Source: Macrocybe gigantea
Taxonomy: Eukaryota > Basidiomycota > Agaricomycetes > Agaricales > Callistosporiaceae
NCBI GenBank assembly: GCA_011319805.1
Contig: SJRY01000257.1
Span: 1-64,000 of the forward strand
Direction: 5' to 3'
Length of the DNA stretch: 64,000 nt
The position numbers and the translations under genes were made by a program. The notes below the pieces were generated by a model. The model was not told where the DNA came from. It ran no database searches and worked only from the letters and a program-made list of their open reading frames with translations. Shown here piece after piece: positions 47,843 to 60,678 of this stretch (the stretch's first letter is position 1; each line of letters starts with the position of its first letter).

Positions 47843-50800
47843 TCAGTATATTATCCAAACGGACAAAAAAGTGTGATCCTGCACCCATTTCGTTTCGCAG
47901 CCTTGTTTTTTGCACTGAACAATGCTCTGATTGGTGGCAATCTCTTCGGGTGTCACTGATTCTCCACAGATGCATACAGATAGCATTGCTAGGTTCCGGA
48001 TACGGCGAGAGCGACCAGAACGTGTTGATGCTGCATCAGCAATGTTGAATCCATTCTGATCCTCGTCCTGATGCAATCGCTCCGGAGCCTTGTCCGGAGC
48101 GATTGTTGGTGGTAATGTCAACCACCCATCTACATGATCTTCGGTATTGGGAAGGGGAGAGACCTCGCAGGATTCATAGGTTGGGTCGGGGGTGTGAGTC
48201 GATGATGTAGTTGCGGCCATACCAATGTTTTCAATGGTGCTTCTAGTTGCTTCGGTCAAGTCGTCGGTGCTAGAACTCCTGCCAGAACCAGGATTGTTTG
48301 CTTGTCGTTGCCTGTTGAGCACACTGACAATGTCTTCATTTGCCAAATCGTCGTCATCTGAATCTGTTAGCGCGACACCATATTCGCGCTCATATGTGGT
48401 GCCATTCTCATATTTGTCATTGTCCAGAGTGCCGTTCTTGTGTTCCTCGTTGTCCAAATTTGACCTATGTCGAGAGTAAGAGCTCATCAAAATATAATCA
48501 ATGGTTTGCATACCTCAATACATGCTGAGTCCTATGGGCTTCAGAAATTATATAGCTTGTTCCATTCCTCCTCCCCTTGCGCCGTTTCTTGACTCTATGC
48601 CTTTCCTCCCATATCCTCTTCAACGCATCTCACTCCGAGTTATTGATCGTCCACATTGCTTCATGGTCCTTCAACGAAACATGTTGGTGCTTCTCCTTGA
48701 CATGGTTGCGAAGATTGTAACGCCATACCGCGGGAGCACGTGCCGGACACTGTGGGCAGATGACAGAAACATTGGAGCAAGGGCTTGACGCGGATGAAAC
48801 AGCCGCCACGGTGTAAGAGAAGGTCAATAGATTGGTACAAGTTGACGTTTGGTAATTAATTTGAAGTCCACGGTCAGCCCCTTTACCTTTCTTCAGATAG
48901 AAAGTACAAAAGGGCCATTGATGGAGGCAAAGCCCACAAGGTTGCATGGACATGTCCATCTTCGAGTCAAAGAGCATATGGCCTGCATTGTGTTCCAAAA
49001 CGTGGTGGGGTTTCACCAGCTCGACAGGTGGTGCACAGGTATGACAATATCATCCCTGTATTAAGTCCTTCTCTTGTCCACCATCTTCGCATGCGAAGCA
49101 AGCCTTACCTGTATGAGAACAAATGTCCATGATGCCGTCAGAGGGTCAAGCAACCGTATTACTCACCTGTTGCCTCTCGATATGGGAAATTCGGTGTTGT
49201 TTCTACTTCTGGAATTCTACAGTTGTCGTTTCCAAGCCTTTCAAGGATAGTCGAGCCCAGGACCATGACGACTTGGCTTTCAAATAGATAATATGGATGA
49301 CCAGGTTTCTGCATTGACATGGAAGGATTTACGGCCTCGACAAGATTGCCAGGAACACAATATATGTCACCATACCCAGCGGAACAGCACCAGTCATGTT
49401 CGAGTTCAGGATCATCGTCCTCATTGGTTGGGACTAAAAACAGCATCTGGAACGACACAAGGATGGTCGGGTCAGACAATTGCTTGAGAGGTATTTCTTC
49501 AACATGTCTCCCATCGTGCGTTATGTCGTTGACTTCACCAATGCAAACAAATAGGTGGTCTTCGCACTTCAACAGTGCGCCGATGGGGGAACCGATCCGT
49601 AGACATGGTACTTCGAGAGTTGGATCATGTTCCATAATATTTGACTGAACATCCCACTTGATTGCATAATGAGGGATGTTAGCAACGTGTTTGAGACGAT
49701 CCTGAGAACCCGGCGATTTGTAGTCACGGAATAATACATTGAGAAAACGTGCCTTGTACACCTTTTTTCCGTCTGCAACTTCAAAACAGGGCTGATGCTT
49801 GCCTGCGGGTTCCTCCTCGGCAATGGCATCCTCCAACTCAGGTCCAGGAGTGACTGTCGGTGTATCCGACGACGGACTTTCAACGTCCTCAGTTGCGTCA
49901 TCAATGTCGCCCTCTTCGCGTGCTGCATGGATGAGGCTGACACCAAATGGCTGGAGAATGTCGATTGAGGGATTGGTTTTGGCGTCTTCGTCAAGGCACT
50001 GAAGGATAGGTATCAGCCGCGGACATTCATTTTCTCCCAGTTGCCTTCCCAACTTCCAACATGTTTGCAAATTGACGTTTGCAACCGCAACGTTTCCCCT
50101 CCACAAAGATGGCTTAATATGATCAACCGCTTCGTGGATGTCTAGCCCATCTTTGGAAAGTGGGGGTAAGTTCAGCCGCCTTGGTCCACGGTCCCATTCC
50201 GGATGTTTCGCAAGTATCGTCGATACTTCTGTTGTGCCCGTAAGCCGCAATCCCAGTTGTAGCATATCCAGATTGGCGTCATTTCCGACCATGGTTCGCA
50301 AGATCCCAAATAGCTCTTCTAAACGATCTGTACCGAGAAGGATGATCCAAAAGTTACCTGCCGGATCGTCATCCTTCGTCTTTGCAACGCAAAAATAAAT
50401 GTTCTTGATCATGATCATGATGTCGACATATAACTGAGTTGGCAAGAGTTTATTTCAGGCATTGTATTCTCGGAACAGGCCTAGAAGAATGTGTGCGGCT
50501 GCGCTCAGGTGTGTCAATTGCTCCTCCAATGAAAGGTCAATGCAGACATATGGGAGCAGGATATGTCGAAACAATATGCCGATGGTCAAAAGTGCCTCTC
50601 GCACATGCGTAAAACCAGGACATGAGGGAGACTCGGCTGGCGGAAGGGACCAAATGGCACGAAGAAGGTCATATGCGAGTTTAACGTCCTGCTTGTCGTC
50701 TGGTTTCAGCAGATTATTGATGCGTGTATTAGAAAGACCATGTGAGGCAAGGTGAATGCGAAGCACGGCAGGCATGATGTGGACGTCGTGAACCTGGAAG

Positions 50801-53108
50801 CCACGCTCGCGGAGCATGAGATTGCGAAGTCGTTTGAATATGTGCTTGTAATCCTTATCAGCCGTAATGTCATCCTCTCCAACTTCCAAATTCATATAGG
50901 GTAAAACGTGAATATACTTATAGATCGGAGAATCCTGACTGAGGGCTTGGATAAATGTTGTCAGGACAAGAGCTTGACCACATTTGGATTCTCTGTCGGA
51001 TGCAATACAAATTGTTCTCAAGCGTGTCTTATTGGAGGAGTTGATTAGAGTGGAGATCAGTTTTGAATGCACAGCGCCGGACTCTCATTTGCATGTACCG
51101 GACACGAGAATGGGTCGAGCGCCATAGATATGGGGTTCGCTGCTGAGGAGGCCGAGGGCGCCTACAGTTGCCTGTTTAGGTTGTGAGAAAATTGTCCCTG
51201 CTGAGACAGCGTGGAAGCAAATGGAAGCAAAATTGCTTACCTCGACTGCCAGATGCACCGTGCCGTCTTGTAGGCTCGTCAACAGCATTTCGGCCTCACG
51301 TCCCGAGTTGTACTCGAGACCAACTGCCCTGCCATGCTCTCGACACACCCTGACTATGTGGTTCGATTTATCATCCCAGCGCGGCCTTTCTTCGACCTTC
51401 AACTCATCCAGCATCAAGACTTGATGTACAACGGTATGTTGTTCCACGACATTTTTGATACTCTCGAAGCATGCTGATATATTCGCCTCGATCTCTTGTC
51501 TCGTTGGCTCACAAAGAGAGACCACAATTTGTGGGATCAACGTGCGATGTCGAATGGTGCTAAGAGAAGGCAGGTCCATTGAGCGATGAGCAATTTCAGC
51601 GAGCCGTGATCCACCAAGACGCAAAATGAGTAAGCCCTTCATCTCATCCTCCTCGGTGTAGTTCTGAACATGGTAGACCTTTTGTCCAGCTCGAGCGCAA
51701 AGTTCTATAACCCTGCGAATTCCTCGTTTTCGAGCCAGTACAGCACGAACCAGGCGATTGATGCACTGTACTGAACCGCTGGCGATCGCCATCATCCACT
51801 CTTTGTAGTTGTCCAGGGCTGTCGCTTTCCCAACAATTTTTCGGGCATCGTTCAGCTTGCAGAGTCGAAGCGCATCACATTGCACCGTTTTCTGCCTCAC
51901 AATCTCGATCAAACTGCCAATACCATTATAAACAAGCTTCGCGTTCTCATGTACGCCCTTTTCTATCCTGTCAATGATGCCTTGAAGCAGCGTGCTTTTT
52001 TCCAGTTCGACACAAGCGTTGCATTGTCCATCAAGGTTGGAAACTGTTGTTTCGCAGCACCGCGAATGCAGGGTAAGTATCCCATTTGTGACAGCATAAT
52101 CCCATGGGTCACCATATTCATCGTGCAGGCCAAAAGGATAGGAAGAATGTGGACTTTTATCTGGTGGGAGGTCTATAACAATTCCGCAACACCTATGTAT
52201 ATGCGTCACCAGGGGCTCGCTATTCAGGTTGCTATTCGGTAGAGAGTCAACGTCGATGACATTCGGAGAAGCATTAGTGACCGTGGCATGCTCGGATGAG
52301 CTACAGTTTTGGTGAGCAAACATCTTTGATGTTAGATTGAGATATTTGACGTACACTTGGTTAATCACTTCCAGCAGCCATTGGATCTTCATCTCTAGCA
52401 CACCCCCTTCCACTCCATGGATGTGAACAAGGTATTCAAGAAGCTGGTGAAGTCGTATCAGGCCTTTTTCCCTGACATGAACAAGCGCTCGCAGCTCCTC
52501 TGGGTTGTTTGGAAGGAATGTGGTCAATGGTCCGTCCCACTGCTCCCAAGCATCCTCTCCTGGTGGAACACATCCAATAGGGTTCGCTGGAAGCTGCGCC
52601 AGTGGGTGGCTGTCATCGGCCTGGCCGATGCTTGTAGGGATGGACTTGATCTTATCATGAAGGTCGGACAAGAGCTGAAGTGCTAATGGATAGGGTAGCC
52701 TCTCCCCCCGTATGTCGGTAAGCAATTCGTTTGCATCCTTCCGGAGTTGTGTATTTCCTGACTTGGTGATCCACATAGACTGTACTGGAGCAGGAGCAGT
52801 AATGGTGGATGGAACACGCATGGCTCGCGGTTTGAAAAATGAATGAAAGGCATCCTGCGATTTCTTCAGATCCGTCCCTTTCTGATATTTTTTTCTGTTC
52901 TCCTGACAGGTATTACTTCCAATGTGCCTTTTGAAAAGGTTTGCAAGACCGACAGCACCGACATGTATCTGCGCGTGACAATCGGAGCATTCGACAAAGC
53001 CATTTCCATCAACGACAGGGCAGACTGTGCCCTAAGCATTCCTCATCAATGGAAATGTCACGAAGAAAGAGGGTAACATACCTTCTGGCTGTCAGGCTCA
53101 TCCAGCAT
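47843..53108 (-). pseudogene. Zinc-finger DDE transposase, interrupted by two TGA codons
   Basis: Exon 1 MLDEPDSQK (53082-53108) splices to an N-terminal zinc finger ECSDCHAQI...LFKRHIGSNTC. The main frame then runs WITKSGNTQLRKDANELL and CCETTVSNLDGQCNAC, followed by the catalytic region: VLMLDELKVEERPRWDD (about 51.4 kb), CIASDRESKCG, DKDYKHIFKRLRNLMLRERG (about 50.85 kb) and GTDRLEELFGILRTMVGND (about 50.3 kb, likely catalytic Glu). C-terminal parts add PCGLCLHQWPFC, a C2H2-like CPQCPARAPAVW...NHVKEKH and a PHD-like VCICGESVTPEE...GCETKW. In-frame TGA codons fall at 51085-51087 and 50455-50457. No TAA or TAG interrupts the core. The copy cannot make full-length transposase. Confidence 0.75.
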
Positions 53109-53308
53109 GGTGGGTGTCGGGCAAACGGCGGGTGTCGTTGAGAGCGCAGTTACCATATATAGGCAGAAAATGTGTTAAAACATGTTATTGGACAACATTT
53201 CTACCTTACATGGCTACAAAAACTTAAAATTTTTTGTGACCTCCCAAAAAATTTTTAAGGGTTGAGGGCAGGGACTAACTAACCAACCCTGTGTCGGATA
53301 TTTTGCAC

Positions 53309-53322
53309 GTGACACCCCCTTG
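53309..53322 (-). repeat. Right terminal inverted repeat
   Basis: GTGACACCCCCTTG, the exact complement of the left end, followed by AGCATACG at 53323-53330. Confidence 0.92.
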
Positions 53323-53330
53323 AGCATACG

Positions 53331-54511
53331 CGTCGAAGAAACTGTCCCCGACGCGAATGTCACAGCTGAGTTGTTATGGTGCAACTTGGGGATTCTCGTT
53401 GTGGCCTGCTCGTCAAACACTTGCCGGTCGTTGAACAATGCCGCCCACTCTCGTTTGACCTGAACTCTTTTTCCTTATCGCATCAATGCTGAAAAGCAGG
53501 AAAAAGAGGGAAATCGCAGCTGGCGCTTTCAAAAACACCCTAGCATCATCAAAGCTGGTGATTTTGAACTGGTCAGGGCAATCCAAACCGAGATGGGTCT
53601 TAATGTAAGTTAACGGATATCGTTTTGTCATTTGTATCTTCCAACTAACGACGTCGGTAGGGGCGGACTCCATAAATCCCGAGTGAGCGAGTGAGTCATT
53701 GGACTTGGCGGGCCTTTCGCAATGGGCATGCGTTCACGACCGTACACATATTCGATGTCGATCTGAGGGTTGCGATTTGCTATGGGAACGGGGGAGAATG
53801 GAGCAAGAAAAAGCTGGACTTGAAGCAGCAGTGTCGTCGTTTGGAGGGGGATGAGATTTGAACACGGACTTGCTGCAGTTTCCTGTTGATCGGTCCTTGC
53901 TTCCAATTTTGCTGCATACCTTTGATTTGCAAATACGTTTATTCACCAAAGCCTACACAAAAGTACGTTCATGCACTGAAGATGAGGGATGAGCACGTCA
54001 GATGACATGAAATTTGTATACAATGATTAAACTCACTACAATAAACAGTTGTCAATTGGGACGGCGATATCGTGGATGGTGTTGACTCCGAATCACTGTT
54101 CACCCACATGGCCTACACCTGAAGACTTCAAATTTAATAATCGCAAGGCGAAGGAGATCGCGATGCACCTTCAGGAGGCAAGTTGCACCGAAAATGTACA
54201 TGGCGTTGATTATCTTTGGTAGCCTTCGATAGCCATAAAAACCTGTATTCGTTTTCGGAGTACATTTTCACTGCGAGGGAGGTTCGTGTCAGCAGTAGCT
54301 CTCCATAGTGCAGTTACCGCTGCCACCGATGCATCGCCGTGGCGCTCATATTCGACGTGTCTTGCGACTCTTGCAGGGCCGATTCACAGCACTTGAGGAC
54401 AGAGAAGATACATTTATTTCATTTCATGATGAGGAAAAGACTGAACTAAAGATGTTTATAACCTGTTCATCATCAGATACACATAAGACCAAGCTCGTTC
54501 AAAAGGCTAAC
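53331..54511. other. Flank between two transposons
   Basis: Probably the 3' non-coding part of the Plavaka-like element plus unique DNA. I could not find a convincing terminal inverted repeat. Short frames only. Confidence 0.4.
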
Positions 54512-54984
54512 CTATTCATCCATAAGCTGATTCATCTTGGTGCCTCTATCACCGCGATCGATGATTGCCCAAAGATTCCCGCATTGGATTCGACCTACCA
54601 AGCACTTGACAGTACTTAGGTCGACTACCTCCTGAACCGCATTCTGTGCGTCCTTGCAGATTGGGACACCGATTGGAGTTATATCTTGCACTACAAGCTG
54701 TCTAATCAAGGCTAGCAGCAGGATTGTAGGGGCCGCCAACTTCAACTGATCTGATTGGGGAAGTCGGACCACAAAAATGCGCATGAGTTGCCCATAAAAA
54801 TTCTGCCAGACAAAAACGGGTTGTCGGAGATGTTGATGGGCATACTTATCAACCTGTAGCACATACTTTCGATTCCTACATCAATTATTTGTTCGCGGAT
54901 GGAAGGAAGTACGCATTCAAACGTAGGACACATCGTGGTTACCATCATACATTGCTACCAGATCGCGCACTTGAATGGAGTCTC
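54512..54984 (-). pseudogene. Plavaka/Tnp2-like transposase, C-terminal part (left of the Gypsy insertion)
   Basis: NFYGQLMRIFVVRLPQSDQL and LAAPTILLLALIRQ, then WAIIDRGDRG, are the conserved C-terminal region of Plavaka-type proteins. Directly beside the Gypsy LTR the frame reads SIQVRDLVAMYDGNHDVSYV, the continuation of AIDGGGD on the other side of the insertion (61521 onward). Between these two blocks (about 54860-54930) the frame is lost, so this copy was not intact even without the insertion. Confidence 0.7.
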
Positions 54985-55312
54985 TGTTAGGCTAGACGAA
55001 TCTCAGAAGGACTCGGGCAGACTAAGTGCGAGAGTGGTCTTGAGATGATGGCAAAAGGAATATTAAGCCTAGCACTACTGGTACATCTGGGAGTCCTTAT
55101 ATACATTACAGTACTCGAGCACGGACCATGGGCTGCGCAATGCTGTGGACTGCGGATGAGTAAGACTGGAAGGAGATGACTCAGAATGACTAGGGAAGTG
55201 GGATGACTCGATAGCTGCGCACTGCACAGCATAGCCACATAACAGGGGAGATAAGGGATGTGGGAAAGATAAGATAAGAAAATGAATGGTCCTTTGGGTG
55301 ACGTCTGTAACA
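54985..55312 (-). repeat. Gypsy 3' LTR
   Basis: In element orientation it starts TGTTACAGAC and ends CTAGCCTAACA. It is 319/328 identical to the 5' LTR. The purine tract AGAGAGGGTGA lies just upstream (plus-strand 55313-55323). Confidence 0.97.
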
Positions 55313-55744
55313 TCACCCTCTCTGTAGATTTGCGTCCTCGCGAAAAACCTTAGTCCAGCTGTCCCCACCCAGTATTGGTCTCCCAGGCGGTCGCGGCATG
55401 CGGGGCCCATGTATGAATGAGCTCTTCATTATAGGCGCAGATGTGATGGAGTGTGGTGGCGAGGAGTTTAAGTCGCCAGTTTTCTGTGCAAAGCATTTCC
55501 ATCGCCTCGTGAAGCGCGATACGTTCAGCTGCAGTGGGGCCGGTCCCATCAGGGGTTCGCCCGGTCCAGAGGTGCATGTGGACGGTCATAACATAGCGCA
55601 TATATGTGCCAAGTGTGATGGTGAGGGGGTCCATGTAGTCGCTAGCATTGAGAATCCTTGCCAGATTCTCGAGGTCGCTTGGGCGGTTGGGGGTAGGTGC
55701 ACGGCTGCCCTCGCTGCTGTCGATGCTGATGGGGGCGTTGGTGG

Positions 55745-58700
55745 TCATGGAGTGCAATTTTTGGTCTTCTTCCCTCTTGTCATGATCCTTTTATCCTGGT
55801 TTGCAGTCTTCTTTAGGAAGTGGTCTAGAGCTTGCTGCACATTCCCCAGTTCCTTCTCTTTGATCCATGTGTTCTCTTCATGTCCGTATCCTTTCCATTT
55901 GACCAGGAATAGCATCCCCCTCCCTTGTTTCTTCCTTTTTAGGATCTCTTCTATCTCGTACTCTTCTTCATCATTTATGATTTCAGGGGGTGGTGGTGAT
56001 GGTCGCTCTTGTATCTTGAAACGGGGTCCTTTGTAAGGCGTGAGCAGTGTTTCATTGAACACGGGGTGTATCAGCTGCCATGATGCTGGGAGTTCCAGGC
56101 AATATGCTGAGGCTCCTTTCTTTTCAACCACCTTGAATGGTCCGTATCGGAGTGCTGATAACTTCTTTGATGGTCGATTGACTGTGATATTGGTGGCTTC
56201 TAGCCATACTCTATCCCCTTTCTTGTATTCACGGGCTGGTCTTCGCCTTGCATCGTAATTGTCTTTGGCTCGTGTTTGTGCATACTGCAGCGCAGCATTT
56301 GCTTCCTTTCGTATTTGGTTCATTCTTTTGACGAAGTCCTTTGCTGCGGGGTTATTCCCTTCTGTCGTCTGTGGCTCTCCCTTCCAGGGGTGCATTCCAT
56401 AGTTGAGGTAGAATGGTGTCTCCTTCGTTCCCTGGTGTGCTTTGTCATTGTACTGGTACTCTGCGATTGCTATCCATTCTGCCCAATCATCCTGTAAGTT
56501 GTTTGTGAAGCTTCTGAGGAAGGCTTCCATTTCTTGGTGGGATCGTTCCGCCTGTCCATCTGTCTGTGGGTGATAGGCCGTTGATAGATTTTGCTTTGTT
56601 CTGAGTAATTTTAGAAGTGCTGTCATGAATCACGCTGCAAACTGGGGTCCTCGATCACTGATGATCTTTCGTGGGATTCCATGAAGCCGCCACACGTTGT
56701 CTTGGTATAGTCGTGCGAGACCTTCTGCTGTGAGTTCAGTCTTTGTGGGAACTAGGTGGATCATCTTGGTCAGGCGGTCTGTGACTGCGGCGATGGCATT
56801 AAAGCCATTCGAGCTGGGTAGCAGTCCTATGAGATCTACTCCGATATCTTCCCATGGTTGCTGTGGGACTTCGTGCGGGTGTAGGGGTGCGTGTTTCTTT
56901 TGTCAGATGATTTTGTTTCGCTGACATGTTTCGCATCCATTGACATACTTCTTGATGTCCGTTAGCATTGATGGCCACCAATAGGTGCGGTTTATGAGCT
57001 CGTGCATGCGGTATTGTCCTGGGTGTCCTCCGATGGGTGTGTCATGGTGTTCAAACATGATGTCTTCCTTCAGTTTGTTGTCTGGAGGAACGTAGATTTT
57101 TCCTCCTACGTATATGATGTGGTTGTGTTCTGTAAACCAGTGTGGTTTTTCCTTCAGTCCTGTTGTTACGATCATTTTCCTTCATATGCATTGTCGAATT
57201 TGTTCTATCCTTGAGGATTCGATCATCGTGATTCCTCTTGTTTGTATTGTTTCGCTATTTTCTGCTTCTTCTTTCCGTGGGTGTTCGTCCTCGAACATCA
57301 TAAATTCGAAGTCTCGTTCATTATTCTCTTCCAGATGTCGAATGAATGCTGCTTCTTTGATCATTTGTATGTCATCCTTCTCTGCTAGGTTTTCTTCATA
57401 TCCTGCCATCCGTGACAGGACATCCGCTTTTCCATTCGCCTTTCCTGGTACGTGTCGTAGTTCGTAGTCGTATTCTTGTAATTTCAGATACCAGCCAATC
57501 TGTCTGGAATTGAGTCGCTGTGGCTTCCGGAAGTATGATAGGTTTTTGTGATCCATCAATATTTCGAACTTCTCTCGAGCTTCGAGGAGGTATTGTCTCC
57601 ATGTTTTTAGTGTGACCATTATCGCAAGAAGTTCCTTGTCATAGATTTCGTAGTTTTGCTCTGCTGGGGTCATGCATCTCGAAATGAATGCGATTGGATG
57701 CCATAGTCCTTTCTGCTGTTGTGATAGTACCGCTCCAATGGCATATCCTGAGGCATCCGTTTCAACTCGGAATTTTCCTTCTGTTTGTGGTAGTGCTAGA
57801 ATGGGTGCTGAGGTTATGTGTCGGATCAGCTCTTTGAAAGCATCCTGCTGCTTGTCTGTCCACTGGAATGCTTTGTTTCCAGTCAACTCCATCAGGGGTT
57901 TTGCAACCTTTGCATATCCCTTGATGAATCATCGGTAAAAGTTCGTGAATCCCAAGAACTTTTGCAGTTCTTTCTTCGTCTTTGGGGTTGGCCAGGATTG
58001 TACGGCTGTGATCTTTTCTGGTTCCATTTCTACCTTCCCTTCTCCTATGACGTATCCTAGTACTGGGACTTTTGATGATTCCCAGACGCATTTCGGTCCT
58101 TTGATGAATAGGTCGTTCTTGTTCAGTATTTCCATGACTTCTATGGTGTTCTTTTGGAGTTCCTCTCGTGTTCGTCCGATGATTATGATGTCATCCATAT
58201 AGATTATGCACACTCTTCTTTGTATTTGGTCTTGGAAGAGGCTTGCCATCATTTGGCTAAAAGTGCCTGGTGCGTTGCACTGCCCAAAGTACATGACTGT
58301 TGGTTCAAAGAGTCCTCTTGCTGTTAGGAAGGCTGCCTTCCATTCGTCCCCTTTCCGGATGCGCACGTTATTGTATCCCCAGATAATATCGATCTTGCTA
58401 AAGTACTTTGCTCCTTGTAGTATGTCGAGGAGCTCGCTGATGCGTGGTAGTGGAAACTTGTCCTTGACCGTATATTTGTTTATTTCCCGGTAGTCTTGGA
58501 TGAGTTGTTTGCTTCCATCCTTCTTGTTGCGAAAGAAGCAGGGTGCTGCGTAAGGTGATTTCGATGGGTGTATTTTTCCTGTTCATAATCCTTCTTCGAC
58601 GAAGGCATCTAGTTCCTCTAGCTCTTTCTGTGTCATCGGGTAGACCTTGCTTGGTATCATTTTGGGTGCATCCTTTGTTAAGTTTATTTCATGGTCCCAT

Positions 58701-59373
58701 TCTTTGTAGTCTGGTAAGCGATCAAAGTTCTTCTCCTTGAAGAGGTGTTTGAATCTGATCAGATATGGGGGTATCTGGGTTCCTGTCTTGTCGCTGGCTG
58801 TGGTTTTCACTGGTTCAGCCACCTTCTGTATCTTGATCATCTGGTGGTTTATTTTGCACGTTTTGGGGCATCTGTCGAAGACAATTTCTCCTGTCCTCCA
58901 TTTGATTGTTGGGTTGTGGTAGACAAGCCAGTCATGTCCTAGTAGCATGTCGGTTTTTCCGATGTCGAGTACGATGGCTTCCATGTGCTCCTTGTGTCCT
59001 TTAATGTCGATGTGGACCTCCGCTACTCGGTCTGCTGTTTTCTGACGGTTGGGTGATCCATCTGCATTTATGATGGGAATCTTCTTGATTCGTTGTGTCT
59101 TCAGTCCTGTTTTTGCTACTATCACGGTGTTGATGCAGGTCCTATCCACTCCGCTATCAACTTCTGGTGTTATCATTGTGATTCCTTTTCGTGTTTGTAT
59201 CCTCGCTGGTACTGCGAGCTCTTTCCTCTTTGGTGGTTTGTCTCCTTGGATGGTTTTTCTTGGTGCTTCGGATTGCTTGGCGGAAATGGTGTATTTCAGA
59301 GTATGGGATGATCTACATCCGGTATCGAAGCGAGTCTGTTTCAGTTGTATGGGTCGTGATTTAGCACCTCCTA
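55745..59373 (-). pseudogene. Gypsy pol: protease, RT, RNase H, integrase, chromodomain; five TGA codons
   Basis: Protease TMITPEVDSGVDRTC; reverse transcriptase PPYLIRFKHLFKEKNFDRLP, SKSPYAAPCFFRNKKDGSKQ and the active site IIYMDDIIIIG (about 58.2 kb); RNase H FRVETDASGYAIGAVLSQQQ; integrase zinc region HPGQYRMHELINRTYWWPSM...CETCQRN; integrase core [14 protein letters not shown] and STAYHPQTDGQAERSHQEME; chromodomain YEIEEILKRKKQ...LVKWKGYGHEENTWIKEKE. In-frame TGA at 58583, 57929, 57182, 56903 and 56630. Several sit at conserved Arg, for example NFYR-TGA-FIKGYA. The natural stop is at 55745. There is no frameshift. As it stands the protein cannot be made without readthrough. Confidence 0.93.
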
Positions 59374-60513
59374 GTCGGACCCTTCAGCAAAACCCTCTTT
59401 GTCAGAGCTTTCTTCATCCTTGTCTTCTTCGTCCTCTCCTTCTTCTTCTTTCACTTCTCTGACCCGGGATTTTCCTTTCTTCTTCTTCTTGCAGTTTCGT
59501 GCATAGTGTCCCTTTAAGCCACAATTGAAACATGTGACATTTGCTGCTCCTTTTCGTGGTTCCGGGCAGTTTCGTGAGATGTGTCCTGGTTTATTGCAGT
59601 TGAAGCAGTTATTGCTTCGTACTTTGTTGACTTCCATGGCCTGTCCTGCTCCTCGGCTTGGATTTCCGGTCTTGCGCTGATTGCTTGTGAATTCTCCTCT
59701 CATCACATTTCTGTGTTCATCGATGTTTCATCCAATCGCTCGAACTGTCTTGATATATTCATCTCCATCTGTTGGAAGTGTGGAGATCGAGTGTATGGCT
59801 TCTGCTGTCCTTCGGTTTAAGCTCTTCTCAAGTAGGAAATGAGGGGCTGTTCCTGTCATTCCTGCTTTCCCTGCGAGGTCTACGAATTCATCCAGAAATT
59901 CATCGATGGGTTGGTTTCCTTGTCTGATATTGAATAGTTTGCTTCCTGCTTGTGATGGCGACATGATGTTGCTGAATCGTGTCTCTATCTCGGTTATGAA
60001 GTTGGCCCATGTGCTTTGGTTGGTAGTGGTGTCAATCTTCTTTGACGCCCAGTGGGCTCCGGGTCCGTCGGTCATTCTAGACAGGACTGCTCCAATCTTC
60101 TGTGTATCCGTGAGGTCTCCATGTGCAGTTATGTAAAGTTTCATCTTCCTCCACCAAATATCGAAGGACGTTCGATCTCCTGTAAAGGATTTCGGGTCGG
60201 CGATGATTCCCTTGTATTCTGTCGTCATCCTTTGGGGGGTTTCTTCGTCGTTCTCTTGGTCTTGGCTTTCCTGTTCCTGGATCTGTTGTTCTTGGGTCTG
60301 CTGTGCTTGTGCTTGGGCTTGCTGTTCTTGGAGCTGTTTCTGTCTTCGCTCCTCTCTCTGTTCTTTCCAGTAGTCTAGGTCGACTCCTGCGATTCTACAA
60401 GCTTGTTCAAAATCGGCCCACTCTGCGGCGGTCGGTCCGTTTGTCTTTGGTAATCCTTTTCGCTCCCTCCACTGATAGTATTCGTCCCAGTCATTGTTGC
60501 TTACTTTCGCCAC
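59371..60513 (-). pseudogene. Gypsy gag (capsid and nucleocapsid), one TGA
   Basis: NDWDEYYQWRERKGLPKTNG starts the frame, which opens on GTG (60513), not ATG. A Gln-rich stretch (QEQQAQAQAQQTQEQQ) is followed by the capsid domain FDIWWRKMKLYITAHGDLTD to RQGNQPIDEFLDEFVDLAG. A TGA lies at 59728-59730. Two zinc knuckles follow, [14 protein letters not shown] and [14 protein letters not shown], then an acidic tail. It ends with TAG at 59371-59373. Pol lies in the -1 frame from about 59380, so expression would need a frameshift. Confidence 0.88.
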
Positions 60514-60678
60514 GGTGGTGTGATTCTCTCCTTATGCAGTGCTTCGGCGGATTGGTCCTCTGAAGGGGTTCGGCGGTTTCATTCCTGTGTGTCCTTGACT
60601 CTGGTGTCGTTCTCGTTGGTTCTGTCGTATGCTCTGTGCGTCATGCCCTTTCTGTATCAGTATGTCTTCCTCCTGTGT

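Larger units (their letters stand above)
47599..53322 (-). mobile_element. DDE DNA transposon, 5.7 kb, 14-bp TIRs and 8-bp target duplication
   Basis: The ends are perfect 14-bp inverted repeats CAAGGGGGTGTCAC (47599-47612, and its complement at 53309-53322). The flanks carry the direct repeat AGCATACG (47591-47598 and 53323-53330), an 8-bp target duplication. Inside the ends, GGTCACAA-type blocks recur in inverted orientation (about 47632 and 53239). One large gene on the minus strand encodes a zinc-finger transposase. By motif order it resembles P-element/THAP9-like RNase H-fold enzymes. hAT and KDZ elements also make 8-bp duplications, so the superfamily is not settled. Confidence 0.88.
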
